A stretch of DNA of 64,000 nt from Oceanisphaera marina (lineage in GTDB: Bacteria > Pseudomonadota > Gammaproteobacteria > Enterobacterales > Aeromonadaceae), in assembly GCF_014643915.1 (NCBI RefSeq), contig NZ_BMKE01000013.1, positions 42,309 through 106,308 of the forward strand, read 5' to 3'. Positions 1-7,911 of the stretch are shown piece after piece (within the stretch, counting starts at the first letter, position 1; each line of letters opens with the position of its first letter). The notes beneath the pieces are model-generated. The model had not been told where the DNA came from. It did not search any database and saw nothing but the letters and a program-made list of their open reading frames with translations. The position numbers and the translations under genes were made by a program.

Positions 1-1099
1 AGTTATCATCGACCCCACTCGGTGTTTCAATGTGATCACTGAGTAGATAATCCATAGTGCTAAGGCCAGTGGTATTAATTAACCCGCCTACCCATTTCAC
101 TAAGATAGGTGCGGGCTTCATGGCCATGGTTTGCATGCGGCTGCCATTGTTGTGGCCACAAAGATCAAACAAAATATCGATTTTGTCTTCAACTAACTGG
201 TTGGCTAATTGCTCGTCGTTTAGATGCGTAATCGTCATCCAGTGGTTAGCTATCTCTTTTATGCGCTCCGTGATAGCGTCTGAGAATAAGTTAGTGCTAT
301 AGGTATACAGCTCTAGCTCATGCTGCGGCAAAGCCTCCAAAGCTGAAGTGATCATTTGCCCTACCGGATGAGCTCGAAAACCGTCAGATATCATGCCAAT
401 GCGCAGTTTTTTATTAGAAGTTAATTCTGTGCTGAGATTATTTATAGTATTAATATGCTTAGCATATTTACATTCCCAGTTACTTAATAATTCTTTTAGT
501 TGTTCTTGTGTGGAGTTAGGCAAGTAGTGCAATAAAACAATAAGGTTATTGTAAGCTGTATCATCGTCTTCAGATAATTCAATTGATTTTTCTAAACATT
601 GCTTAGCTTGTTTAGATTGCCCGGTATGTTGGTACAATTGAGCTAGATTGTTCCAAGTAAAGCGATGTGGCTTTCCTGTGCTAACTACTTTTTCTATGAT
701 GTTAATCGCCTCCTCATAACGATTGAGGCGGGATAAGATCATGCTTTTATATTCTTTAATGTATTGATTTTTAGGTTTTATTTTAAGGGATTTATTTATA
801 TAAGTTAAAGCTTCTAAATTATTGTTAGCTTCATGATAAAGCTCAGCCAGCATCTTGTTGGCTTCAAAATGGTTAGGTTCGAGCTTGATAATTTGTTGTA
901 AAAATAACAAGGCTTGGGAGCTTTTACCTGTGCGGTAAAGCGCTAAGCCAACCAGCAGTAAAAAAGGGACATGTTGATAATACTGGGTCAGTAAGGGTTT
1001 TAATAAATCCAGAGCATCTTGTGGTTGGTGTTGGCTAAGCAAGCGCTCAGCTTGAGTTAAGGTGGAGTGCAATGCAGAAGATGATAACAGCTGACCCAT
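1..1099 (-). CDS. TPR-containing O-GlcNAc transferase-like (SPINDLY/GT41) glycosyltransferase, partial at left edge
   Basis: The minus-strand frame is open from an ATG at 1099 to the window edge, giving 366 codons and no stop, so the C-terminus is missing. The first about 200 residues are TPR-like helical repeats (for example ALLFLQQIIKLEPNHFEANK). They are followed by a GT41/SPINDLY-type N-lobe: KLRIGMISDGFRAHPVGQM, then DILFDLCGHNNGSRM, then a TTGLSTMDYLLSD stretch. Members of this family transfer a sugar to Ser/Thr of proteins in the cytoplasm. It is divergent from flagellin with only a promoter region between, so flagellin is an inferred target. The gene is visibly AT-richer than the chromosome-like genes further right, which would fit acquisition by transfer. 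The family call is firm; the acceptor and donor sugar are inference. Confidence 0.85.
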   Translation of the reverse strand, partial: MGQLLSSSALHSTLTQAERLLSQHQPQDALDLLKPLLTQYYQHVPFLLLVGLALYRTGKSSQALLFLQQIIKLEPNHFEANKMLAELYHEANNNLEALTYINKSLKIKPKNQYIKEYKSMILSRLNRYEEAINIIEKVVSTGKPHRFTWNNLAQLYQHTGQSKQAKQCLEKSIELSEDDDTAYNNLIVLLHYLPNSTQEQLKELLSNWECKYAKHINTINNLSTELTSNKKLRIGMISDGFRAHPVGQMITSALEALPQHELELYTYSTNLFSDAITERIKEIANHWMTITHLNDEQLANQLVEDKIDILFDLCGHNNGSRMQTMAMKPAPILVKWVGGLINTTGLSTMDYLLSDHIETPSGVDDN

Positions 1100-1175
1100 A
1101 CTGAAAAACCTCGCTAATCAAGAGTGTTTTGCATGTTAGTGAAAAAGCGCCCCCCATAGCAAGGTGAATAAACGC

Positions 1176-1202
1176 TAAAGCTTAAGAGTGAAAAGCCGAT
1201 AC
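1176..1202 (+). promoter_or_regulatory. Sigma-28 (FliA) promoter 1 of flagellin
   Basis: TAAA at 1176-1179, a 15-nt spacer, then GCCGATAC at 1195-1202. This matches the FliA consensus TAAA-N15-GCCGATAA in spacing and in all but the last base. Transcription would start about 160 nt before the flagellin ATG. Confidence 0.75.
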
Positions 1203-1248
1203 TGGACTTGACGGCGCAAGCAGAGCATTAAAAATTTATAAATATGTT

Positions 1249-1275
1249 TAAAGTTCTTGAAACTGGCGCCGATAC
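1249..1275 (+). promoter_or_regulatory. Sigma-28 (FliA) promoter 2 of flagellin
   Basis: TAAA at 1249-1252, a 15-nt spacer, then GCCGATAC at 1268-1275. Both boxes are the same as in the upstream copy, which lies exactly 73 bp away. The shorter transcript would have a leader of about 90 nt, which contains a tight CCGGC-ATA-GCCGG hairpin at 1334-1346 just before the ribosome binding site. Confidence 0.8.
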
Positions 1276-1372
1276 CTTACTTAACAGCGAAGCATATGCA
1301 ACACAGCAGTCGCTTCAATCTAGCAAAGCAAAACCGGCATAGCCGGCACCAAACCTCGATGGAGAGTTGATT

Positions 1373-2836
1373 ATGGCGATTACAGTAAACACTAACGTTA
1401 CCGGTATGACCGCACAACGTAACTTAACCCAGTCTTCTAATGCCTTGGCCACCTCTATGGAGCGTTTGGCAACGGGTAGTCGCATTAACTCGGCAAAAGA
1501 CGATGCAGCCGGCCTGCAAATTTCTAACCGTTTGAACTCTCAGGTTCGTGGTTTAGGCGTGGCGATGAAAAACGCCAATGACGGTATCTCAATCGCACAA
1601 ACTGCTGAAGGCGCGATGAACGAGTCCACCAACGTGTTACAACGGATGCGTGATCTTGCTCTGCAATCTGCGAACGGGACTAACTCAGCCGCAGACCGCA
1701 AAGCGATTCAAAAAGAAGTGAGCGCCTTGCAATCTGAACTAACTCGCATTGCCGAAACTACCTCATTTGGTGGTCAAAACCTAATTGATGGTTCATTTGG
1801 TAGCCGCACTTTGCAAGTGGGCGCCAATGCTAACGAAACCATTGATTTACAGTTAAAAGACGTATCAGCGAAAGCCATCGGCTCTAACCGCTTTACTCTA
1901 TCAGGAACAGCATTAGGTGCTGCTACTAGTGGCGCGGCTAATGGTATCACTACAGGCAAATTAACCTTAAAAGGTAACGGCAAAGATCAAGAAGTTGAAT
2001 TTGATGAAAATGCCAGTGCCAAAGATATTGCCAGTGCCATTAATGGTGTTTCTGCCGATACTGGGATTACCGCTGAAGCCAGAAGTACGGCTAAATTATC
2101 TGATTTAGGTGCGGCGGGTAAGGTGAGCTTTGAATTAAACGGCTCTTCCATTTCTGCCAATATTACTAACACCGATGACTTATCGGCACTGGCTGACGCC
2201 ATTAACTCTAAGTCTACCGACAGCGGTATTAAAGCTACCGTTGATGGCGGATCCTTAACCTTAACCAGTGAGTCAGGTGAAGATATTAAGATTAAAGACT
2301 TTGCAGGTGCCGCCACAGACACAAAAATGTCCTTAACGGGTGTAGACATTGATGGGAAAGATGGAGCTGCTATTGGCTTAGCTTCTGGAGCAGCCACTGG
2401 CAGCGCAGTAGGAACCGTAGCCGGCTCAGTGCGCATGAACTCTAATGATGGCTTCTCGTTTGCATCAACTGCAGACAATGGGGGAATAGGCTCGTTGGCA
2501 GCAGGCGATTACTCTAGCTTGAAGTCTACCGCCACTATTGATTTGTCGACCCAAGCTGGTGCACAAAACGCAATTGGTATCTTAGACGGCGCCATTGGTA
2601 TGATTGACGCTCAACGTTCTGACCTAGGTGCGATGCAAAACCGCTTGAACAGCACTATTAACAACTTGGCTAACACTCGTGAGAACGCAGCCGAAGGTAT
2701 GAGTCGTATTAAAGACGTCGATTTTGCGCAAGAAACTGTGAACCTGACTAAGCAACAGATTCTGCAGCAGGCGGGTACTTCGATTCTGGCGCAAGCTAAG
2801 CAAATTCCACAGGCAGCACTTTCGCTGTTGGGTTAA
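1373..2836 (+). CDS. flaA: Flagellin (polar filament subunit)
   Basis: The 487-aa product is the structural subunit of the flagellar filament and is exported through the flagellar type III system. The start is the ATG at 1373 ([18 protein letters not shown]), six bases after GGAGAG at 1361-1366, rather than the in-frame TTG six bases earlier. Residues 1 to about 170 and the last about 100 (ending [11 protein letters not shown]) are the conserved coiled D0/D1 arms. The centre holds an expanded, Ser/Thr/Ala-rich domain with flagellin hook-IN-like stretches ([15 protein letters not shown] and [15 protein letters not shown]). At 487 residues it is longer than the roughly 300-aa polar flagellins of Aeromonas. 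Only one flagellin is present here. The Ser/Thr-rich surface domain is a plausible substrate for the adjacent glycosyltransferase. Confidence 0.97.
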   Translation: MAITVNTNVTGMTAQRNLTQSSNALATSMERLATGSRINSAKDDAAGLQISNRLNSQVRGLGVAMKNANDGISIAQTAEGAMNESTNVLQRMRDLALQSANGTNSAADRKAIQKEVSALQSELTRIAETTSFGGQNLIDGSFGSRTLQVGANANETIDLQLKDVSAKAIGSNRFTLSGTALGAATSGAANGITTGKLTLKGNGKDQEVEFDENASAKDIASAINGVSADTGITAEARSTAKLSDLGAAGKVSFELNGSSISANITNTDDLSALADAINSKSTDSGIKATVDGGSLTLTSESGEDIKIKDFAGAATDTKMSLTGVDIDGKDGAAIGLASGAATGSAVGTVAGSVRMNSNDGFSFASTADNGGIGSLAAGDYSSLKSTATIDLSTQAGAQNAIGILDGAIGMIDAQRSDLGAMQNRLNSTINNLANTRENAAEGMSRIKDVDFAQETVNLTKQQILQQAGTSILAQAKQIPQAALSLLG

Positions 2837-2852
2837 TCGCTTAAGTACTAAA

Positions 2853-2875
2853 AACCGGGGGCTAAGCCCCCGGTT
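2853..2875 (+). terminator. Rho-independent terminator after flagellin
   Basis: A ten-base arm at 2853-2862 (AACCGGGGGC) pairs perfectly with 2866-2875 across a TAA loop. It is followed by TGTTTC, a weak U-tract. It lies 17 bp after the flagellin stop, so flagellin is likely monocistronic. Confidence 0.8.
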
Positions 2876-2888
2876 GTTTCGGTTTAAG

Positions 2889-3026
2889 GCTGTTTAGTTT
2901 AGTGATAGTGAACGGGGAACAGTGAGTAGGGAATGGTGAATAGTGAGTGAAAGCACTTAACTCAACACTCAACACTCAACACTCAACACTCGAGTAGTGA
3001 CTCGTAACGTTATTAAACTAAACAGC
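2889..3026. repeat. 138-bp element bounded by 13-bp perfect inverted repeats, with internal 7-nt tandem repeats
   Basis: GCTGTTTAGTTTA at 2889-2901 is the exact reverse complement of 3014-3026. Between the arms lie GTGAATAGTGAGTG-like tracts and about four copies of the 7-mer CTCAACA/AACACTC (about 2960-2990). No ORF is present. The element fills the flagellin-flaG gap and looks MITE-like or like a large stem-loop. No flanking target duplication was recognised. Confidence 0.6.
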
Positions 3027-3071
3027 GTTTTCCTTTGTTTATCTGCATAGCAAAAGCTTGAGGATGCAATT

Positions 3072-3479
3072 ATGGATACTCTTCCTTTACCTCCCAAACC
3101 TCCTGTTTTAGCCTCTGATATAAGCGCCAGGCAGCAGCAAGCTGCAAGTACTCAGCCCGTTGGCAGCGAGGCTACGCAAACGGTTCAGGCGGTGCAGGCT
3201 ATCGAAAAAACAGAAACGCATTCGTCGTTGACTGAAGGCACAGTAGCAGAGCCAACGGCTGAGCAATTGGCAGACATGGCCGAGCAAATGGATAAGTTTG
3301 TCGGTAGCTTTACCCATGAGCTTAAGTTTCGGGTGGATGAAGATTCTGGCCGCAATGTGGTGACCGTGATTGATAGTAAAAGTGGTGATACTATACGGCA
3401 AATTCCGACCGAAGAGCTGCTGGATGTGATCGCTCGCTTGGCTGAGGCCAGTAGTGGCTTGATTGACGTTAAGGCTTAA
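3072..3479 (+). CDS. flaG: FlaG family flagellar protein
   Basis: The product is 135 aa. The N-terminal half is low-complexity and Gln/Ala/Thr-rich. The C-terminal half carries the conserved FlaG core, FTHELKFRVDEDSGRNVVTV followed by DSKSGDTIRQIPTEELLDV. FlaG proteins influence filament length and occur between flagellin and the cap gene in Vibrio, Aeromonas and Pseudomonas. The ATG at 3072 is preceded by GAGGA at a suitable distance. fliD begins 30 bp downstream behind its own AGAGGAGA site, so flaG, fliD, fliT-like and fliS probably form one operon. The repeat element upstream hides the promoter; no clear sigma-28 box was found. Confidence 0.92.
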   Translation: MDTLPLPPKPPVLASDISARQQQAASTQPVGSEATQTVQAVQAIEKTETHSSLTEGTVAEPTAEQLADMAEQMDKFVGSFTHELKFRVDEDSGRNVVTVIDSKSGDTIRQIPTEELLDVIARLAEASSGLIDVKA

Positions 3480-3509
3480 ATATTTGGCCAACGCAGAGGA
3501 GATAACATT

Positions 3510-4952
3510 ATGAGCGGTTTAAAATTACCCGGCGTTGGCTCGGGTTTTCCGATCCAACAGTTTGTTGATGCCACTGTGCAAGCTGAGCGTGCGCCGAAGG
3601 AGAGAATGCTGGCTCGCCAGGCCAACGATCTTAAGGTGCAAATATCGTCTTATGGCTCATTAAAGAGTGTGTTGAGTGAATTTAAAGACTCCCTTAAAGC
3701 TCTAGGCGAAGAAGAGGCCTTTCAAAAGCGTTCTACCAGTTTCAACAACAGCGGTTTTGTCAGTGCCAAGGCCGATAAAGACGCTGTGGCTGGTAGTTAT
3801 AAGCTAGAGGTAGAGCAGTTGGCTAGCGCTCATAAGTTGGGCTCCAGTTACATTGCTAAAGAAGATGCTGATAAAAAGCTGGGTTCAGGGACCTTTAACT
3901 TCACCTTAGGTGAGGGCGAAAATGCCCAGTCGTTTGGGGTGGCGATAGATAGCGAAAAAAGTAGCTTAAAAGAAGTTGCAGAGGCGATTAATAACGCCGA
4001 AGACAATAAAGGCGTGCGCGCCACTGTGGTGAACAGTGAAGATCCTGATACGGGTGAGCCGAGCTCGCGGTTGGTATTTTTCTCTGAGAAAACCGGTACC
4101 GATAATGAAATTACCGTCACAGCTAATGCCACCGGTGGCGAAGAAGGTACTGCCACTCTAGAAAGCTTGGTGGCTGCTCCAGCGACCATTCAAGAGGCAA
4201 AAAATGCGGTTATTACCATTGATGGTGCGCGGGTAGAAAGCCAAACTAACGAGATTGAAGATGCTATTCAAGGGGTGACGTTGGATGTTAAAAAAGTCAC
4301 CGATAAAGCTGATTCCACTAAAAATGACCCTACACTGAGCACGACACTGACCATTGGCTATGACAAAGGCACGGTAGAAAAAAACCTTAAAGGCTTTGTT
4401 GAGTCGTTTAATAAAGTGATGGGTACCATTAATCAGCTAACCTCTTATGATAAAGAGACAGAGCGTGCCGGGCCCTTAAACGGTGACAGCAGTACCCGTA
4501 GCTTAACTTCGCAGTTGCGTAGCATGTTAAGTGAAAAAATAGAGGGTGCAGTGGCACCGGTTAAATCATTAACCGACTTAGGCATTACCAGCAAGCAAGA
4601 CGGCACCATAGAGCTGGATGAAGATATTTTAAAAGACCAAGTAGAAAACAACTTTGAGCGCATTGGCTTGTTATTTGCTTCAGAAGAAGGGGTCTCTACT
4701 AAGTTAGATAACATGTTAGAAAGCTTTGTCGGTAAAGAAGGCATTTTAACCGAGCGTGACGAGTCACTTAATAGCCGTATGGCCAAGCTTGATAAAGAAG
4801 CGGTCGCCTTTGAAGAGCGTATGGAGGCCTTTACTGAGCGCACCACACGTAAGTTTAATAAAATGGACTTAATGGTGGCGCAGTTAAACCAACAAATGAG
4901 CTCTGTTATGTCTGCGTTTGCTAATATGCCTGATTTTAGTGGTGGTCAGTAA
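3510..4952 (+). CDS. fliD: Flagellar filament cap protein FliD
   Basis: The 480-aa hook-associated protein 2 forms the distal cap and promotes folding of flagellin subunits at the filament tip. The N-terminus (MSGLKLPGVGSGFPIQQFVD) and the C-terminal coiled-coil region (RMEAFTERTTRKFNKMDLMV) are typical of the family, with a variable central part between. The length is in the usual 450-480 range. A strong AGAGGAGA site precedes the ATG. The TAA stop overlaps the ATG of the next gene by one base, indicating translational coupling with the putative FliT-type chaperone. Confidence 0.95.
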   Translation: MSGLKLPGVGSGFPIQQFVDATVQAERAPKERMLARQANDLKVQISSYGSLKSVLSEFKDSLKALGEEEAFQKRSTSFNNSGFVSAKADKDAVAGSYKLEVEQLASAHKLGSSYIAKEDADKKLGSGTFNFTLGEGENAQSFGVAIDSEKSSLKEVAEAINNAEDNKGVRATVVNSEDPDTGEPSSRLVFFSEKTGTDNEITVTANATGGEEGTATLESLVAAPATIQEAKNAVITIDGARVESQTNEIEDAIQGVTLDVKKVTDKADSTKNDPTLSTTLTIGYDKGTVEKNLKGFVESFNKVMGTINQLTSYDKETERAGPLNGDSSTRSLTSQLRSMLSEKIEGAVAPVKSLTDLGITSKQDGTIELDEDILKDQVENNFERIGLLFASEEGVSTKLDNMLESFVGKEGILTERDESLNSRMAKLDKEAVAFEERMEAFTERTTRKFNKMDLMVAQLNQQMSSVMSAFANMPDFSGGQ

Positions 4953-5248
4953 TGCACTTATATCGTCAGTTAGTTGAGCTAGATACCCGTTTATTTGCCG
5001 AGTTGGATAAAGGCGATAACTTTAATGACGAGTACTTTGCTGAGCAACTTACTGCAAGGGCGGCATTACTGGAAAAGGTCATTCACGATGGCCGCTTAAG
5101 TGCGAGTGAAGCGAACGAGTTGATGGCTCGCTCGCGCCAATTAAAAGAGGCCACCGAGCAATTACAGCAACAGCTTGGCGAGCAGCTACAACAAATGACC
5201 AAAGGTCGCCGCTCGGTGCGAGCTTATCAAACAGTTAAAAAAAACTAG
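4952..5248 (+). CDS. FliT-like flagellar chaperone (FlaI type)
   Basis: A 98-aa, almost wholly helical, charged and Gln-rich protein with no signal peptide or membrane segment. Its place between fliD and fliS and its start overlapping the fliD stop match the small gene called flaI in Vibrio and fliT in enterics. That gene encodes a cytoplasmic export chaperone for FliD. Sequence identity to FliT is not obvious by eye, so the function rests on size, helix content and position. The C-terminal KGRRSVRAYQTVKKN tail is basic. fliS follows after 10 bp. Confidence 0.7.
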   Translation: MHLYRQLVELDTRLFAELDKGDNFNDEYFAEQLTARAALLEKVIHDGRLSASEANELMARSRQLKEATEQLQQQLGEQLQQMTKGRRSVRAYQTVKKN

Positions 5249-5258
5249 GAGTAATAGC

Positions 5259-5666
5259 ATGGCAGGACCAATGCGCGGCTCAATGAAAGCCTATAAATCT
5301 GTGGCGCTAGACAGCCAAAAAACAGAAGCTAGCCCTTATCGCGTAGTACAAATGCTGTTAGCGGGGGCCCTTGAGCGCTTAGCGAAGGCGCGCGTAGCCA
5401 TCGAACAAGAAAAGTTCCCTGAGCGTGGCGAGCTGTTAAGTGCCACTTTAATGATAGTGGCTGAACTGCGCATGGCGCTAGATCATGAAGCCGGTAGCGA
5501 GATAGCGGCTAACCTAGATAACTTGTATGAATTTATGATGGGCGAGATAGTACAAGCCAACATTCATGATGATATTGAAAAACTAGAAACCGTAAGCCGC
5601 TTATTGCGCGAAATTAAAGAAGGTTGGGATGCGATTCCTGCCGAGCAACAGCAAGTGCCTGCATAA
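5259..5666 (+). CDS. fliS: Flagellin export chaperone FliS
   Basis: A 135-aa cytoplasmic chaperone that binds flagellin's C-terminus and prevents premature polymerisation before export. The family signature is visible near the N-terminus: a KAYKSVALDSQKTEASPYRV stretch, then VQMLLAGALERLAKAR. Length and helical character are normal. The ATG follows a GGAG-type site 10 bp after the preceding gene. A strong terminator lies 23-53 bp downstream, ending the flaG-fliD-fliT-fliS unit. Confidence 0.95.
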   Translation: MAGPMRGSMKAYKSVALDSQKTEASPYRVVQMLLAGALERLAKARVAIEQEKFPERGELLSATLMIVAELRMALDHEAGSEIAANLDNLYEFMMGEIVQANIHDDIEKLETVSRLLREIKEGWDAIPAEQQQVPA

Positions 5667-5688
5667 CACCACTGCACATTCAAATAAA

Positions 5689-5723
5689 AAAGGACCAGGA
5701 GGATAACTCCTGGTCCTTTTTTA
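5689..5723 (+). terminator. Rho-independent terminator after fliS
   Basis: A 13-bp perfect stem (AAAGGACCAGGAG at 5689-5701 with 5707-5719), a GATAA loop and a run of T residues to 5722. Confidence 0.9.
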
Positions 5724-6078
5724 TTGCGTATTTTCCACGGTTATCGAAGCCATTCGTTTTGTTTGCGACTTATAGAGGCGGCATTTTTCAACCCAGTTGC
5801 GCCATAAATTTGCCAGTTGCTTTATTGTTGTATGTTAAATGCGCTGATATTGTGTATTAACAAGGCTGCACTGAGTAAAAAATTGATCTGGATCAATTCA
5901 AAACCGTTTTGTATCGTTTTGTTGGTCGAGTTATTTTGACGCTTGTGTCAGAATTACGGCAGTTGCTTGTATATCAGCCCCCTTGTGATGTTATGCTGTA
6001 GCTGCAATGGCATAACAACATGCTGTACCAACACATGTCATGTTTAATAACTAACTGAATTGTAAGGATATAGTTCCT
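5724..6078 (+). promoter_or_regulatory. flrA upstream region with a perfect FNR/Anr-type box at 5883-5896
   Basis: About 355 bp without a gene between the fliS terminator and flrA. TTGATCTGGATCAA at 5883-5896 matches the FNR consensus TTGAT-N4-ATCAA at all ten positions. It extends to an 8+8 palindrome (AATTGATC/GATCAATT). It lies about 180 bp before the flrA ATG. No convincing sigma-70 -10/-35 pair could be fixed; TTGACG at 5936 has no good partner. No sigma-54 or sigma-28 box was seen, consistent with flrA being the top of the hierarchy. Confidence 0.6.
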
Positions 6079-7533
6079 ATGAGCTTTAACGGCTGTGTCT
6101 TGATTATGGATCACAACCAAGAACGACGCTCTAAGCTTGAAGCCATATTGTCTTTTATGCAGGTAGAGTGGCGTAGTGGTAGCCGAGCTGAAGATCAAAC
6201 CTGGTTGCAGAGCCAACCACTTAATTTGACGGTGCTGGCAGGGGATACGGATGCCCCCTTGGCACAATTGCTGGACACATTTCCTCATCATGCGTTTATC
6301 AGTCTTAACGAGACCGGCTGTCAGGCGGGTAATTTGCTGGGCACGCTTGCTTCGCTAACCTACGATGAGCTGACTTCGCTGTTGCTGCAGGCGCAAAGCT
6401 GGCAGCCGGTGCAGATGTCCGATGAACAGGACGGTCATCTTCATGAGCTGCTGATTGGCGAAAGTGCCTCTATGCATGAAGTGAAAAATCTGATCCGTCA
6501 GGTAGCGAACAAACCTGCCAATGTGTTGCTGCTGGGCGAGTCAGGAACCGGTAAAGAAGTGATCGCCCGTGCCATTCATTTATTGTCGTTGCAGGCGAAA
6601 GGGCCATTCGTACCCATTAACTGTGGTGCCATTCCGGCCGAATTGCTGGAAAGCGAGTTGTTTGGTCATGAAAAGGGCGCGTTTACCGGTGCCGTAGCGG
6701 CGCGTAAGGGCCGCTTTGAGCTGGCCGAAGGTGGCACGTTGTTTTTAGACGAAATTGGTGACATGCCGCTTCCCATGCAGGTGAAGTTGCTGCGGGTGTT
6801 ACAAGAGCGTACCTTCGAGCGGGTAGGCGGTACGCGACCGATTACCGCAAAGGTACGAGTGATTGCAGCCACTCACCGTGATTTAGAGCAGATGATTTAT
6901 GAGCAGCGTTTTCGTGAAGACCTGTATTACCGCCTGAATGTGTTTCCTATTGAAGCCCCGGCGCTACGTCAACGCCAGGATGATATTCCGCTGTTATTGA
7001 GCGAGTTAATCAATCGGCACAGGTTGACTCATAATGCTCAATTGTCCTTCTCGCCAGAGGCGGTCGCGTCACTGCAAAAATGGCACTGGCCGGGGAACGT
7101 ACGTGAGTTGTCCAATCTGGTTGAGCGCATGTTTATCTTGTGTCCCAACCAGCAGGTGCAGTTATCGGACTTACCCGTCAAATATCGTGCGTTAACCAAT
7201 GAACAGTTGGTGGTGCGGCCTTTTGATGAGCTGGACGAGCGGGATGCGCTATCGGCCATGTTTCATGCTGACGACGAACCGGCAGCAGAGAATGAGGCTG
7301 ATTTTTTTGACTTTCAAAGTCTGGATGACGAGCAAGAAGAGGCGGAGTTTATGTCTCCAGCCTTGTCAGCCGAAGGCGTGAATTTGAAGGAAATGCTGGC
7401 CAATATTGAAATGGACATGATTACTCAGTCGTTGGAAGTGAATGACGGTATCGTTGCCAGAGCCGCCGAGCATCTGGGCATGCGCCGTACTACCCTGGTC
7501 GAAAAAATGAAGAAGTACTGTATTACCAAGTGA
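6079..7533 (+). CDS. flrA: Sigma-54-dependent master flagellar regulator FlrA (FleQ)
   Basis: A 484-aa bacterial enhancer-binding protein that activates class II flagellar operons with RpoN. The domain order is an N-terminal FleQ-type receiver-like domain (residues 1 to about 120), then AAA+ with Walker A GESGTGKE near residue 152 and the sigma-54 contact GAFTGA near 200, then a Fis-type helix-turn-helix at the C-terminus (AAEHLGMRRTTLVEKMKKY). In FleQ relatives the Walker motif region also binds c-di-GMP. It stands alone between the fliS terminator and the flrBC pair. Its sigma-54 targets should include the -24/-12 matches before fliE, fliK, flhA and possibly flrB. Confidence 0.95.
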   Translation: MSFNGCVLIMDHNQERRSKLEAILSFMQVEWRSGSRAEDQTWLQSQPLNLTVLAGDTDAPLAQLLDTFPHHAFISLNETGCQAGNLLGTLASLTYDELTSLLLQAQSWQPVQMSDEQDGHLHELLIGESASMHEVKNLIRQVANKPANVLLLGESGTGKEVIARAIHLLSLQAKGPFVPINCGAIPAELLESELFGHEKGAFTGAVAARKGRFELAEGGTLFLDEIGDMPLPMQVKLLRVLQERTFERVGGTRPITAKVRVIAATHRDLEQMIYEQRFREDLYYRLNVFPIEAPALRQRQDDIPLLLSELINRHRLTHNAQLSFSPEAVASLQKWHWPGNVRELSNLVERMFILCPNQQVQLSDLPVKYRALTNEQLVVRPFDELDERDALSAMFHADDEPAAENEADFFDFQSLDDEQEEAEFMSPALSAEGVNLKEMLANIEMDMITQSLEVNDGIVARAAEHLGMRRTTLVEKMKKYCITK

Positions 7534-7739
7534 TAACGCCCAACATCGGACTAAAACTAATAACTAAAGATCTTTCGCCACGGAATCCACTGAATCCACT
7601 GAAAAATAAGACGAGATAAAAGCGAAAAGTGCCAAAGGGGCTTATTGGTAACAGCAAGCGCTTGAGGCTGCGGTAAGCTTTCCGCTGGAAAAAAGTAGCG
7701 ACTGGCGCATGGCACCCAGCCAAACAAAAGGTAGTGTAC

Positions 7740-7833
7740 TTTGTAGGCTGTCGCTTTAGCTGACAGTCCCGTCTCAGCGGGATTTTACATCATACTGCTC
7801 CGCAGTCCCGCCAGCTAAAGCGGCGGCTACAAA
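7740..7833. repeat. REP-like element with imperfect terminal inverted repeats
   Basis: The left arm TTTGTAGGCTGTCGCTTTAG (continuing to 7764) and the right arm 7810-7833 are near-perfect reverse complements with one indel. Inside are two smaller hairpins, TCCCG/CGGGA (about 7767-7782) and ACTGC-tcc-GCAGT (about 7794-7806). The element occupies the flrA-flrB gap (7534-7911), which otherwise holds a doubled AATCCACTGA motif near 7584 and no gene. Confidence 0.6.
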
Positions 7834-7860
7834 GGCCGTGTAGCGCTTCGCTGAAACAGC

Positions 7861-7876
7861 TGGCATGGTTATTGAA
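7861..7876 (+). promoter_or_regulatory. Candidate sigma-54 promoter of flrBC
   Basis: TGGCAT-N5-TTGAA. The -24 element and the spacing are right, but the -12 GC is GA, so it is a weaker match than the other three in this window. It is 36 bp before the flrB ATG. Known biology in Vibrio (flrBC activated by FlrA with sigma-54) supports it. Confidence 0.35.
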
Positions 7877-7911
7877 TGTTCAGGCTATCACTCCCTTAGT
7901 TTGTCGCTGTT

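Noticed and set aside
1334-1346. CCGGC-ATA-GCCGG hairpin in the flagellin leader as a riboswitch or RNA thermometer
   Set aside because: Too short for a riboswitch and it does not cover the ribosome binding site; mentioned only as a leader feature.
2884-2909. Possible sigma-28 promoter before flaG
   Set aside because: Spacing and -10 match are poor (about half the consensus) and it overlaps the flagellin terminator region.
2960-2990. AACACTC tandem repeats as a CRISPR array
   Set aside because: Units are 7 nt and contiguous, with no spacers and no cas genes.
5936-5997. Sigma-70 promoter for flrA
   Set aside because: TTGACG and TTGCTT have no -10 partner at 16-18 bp; not reported as a feature.
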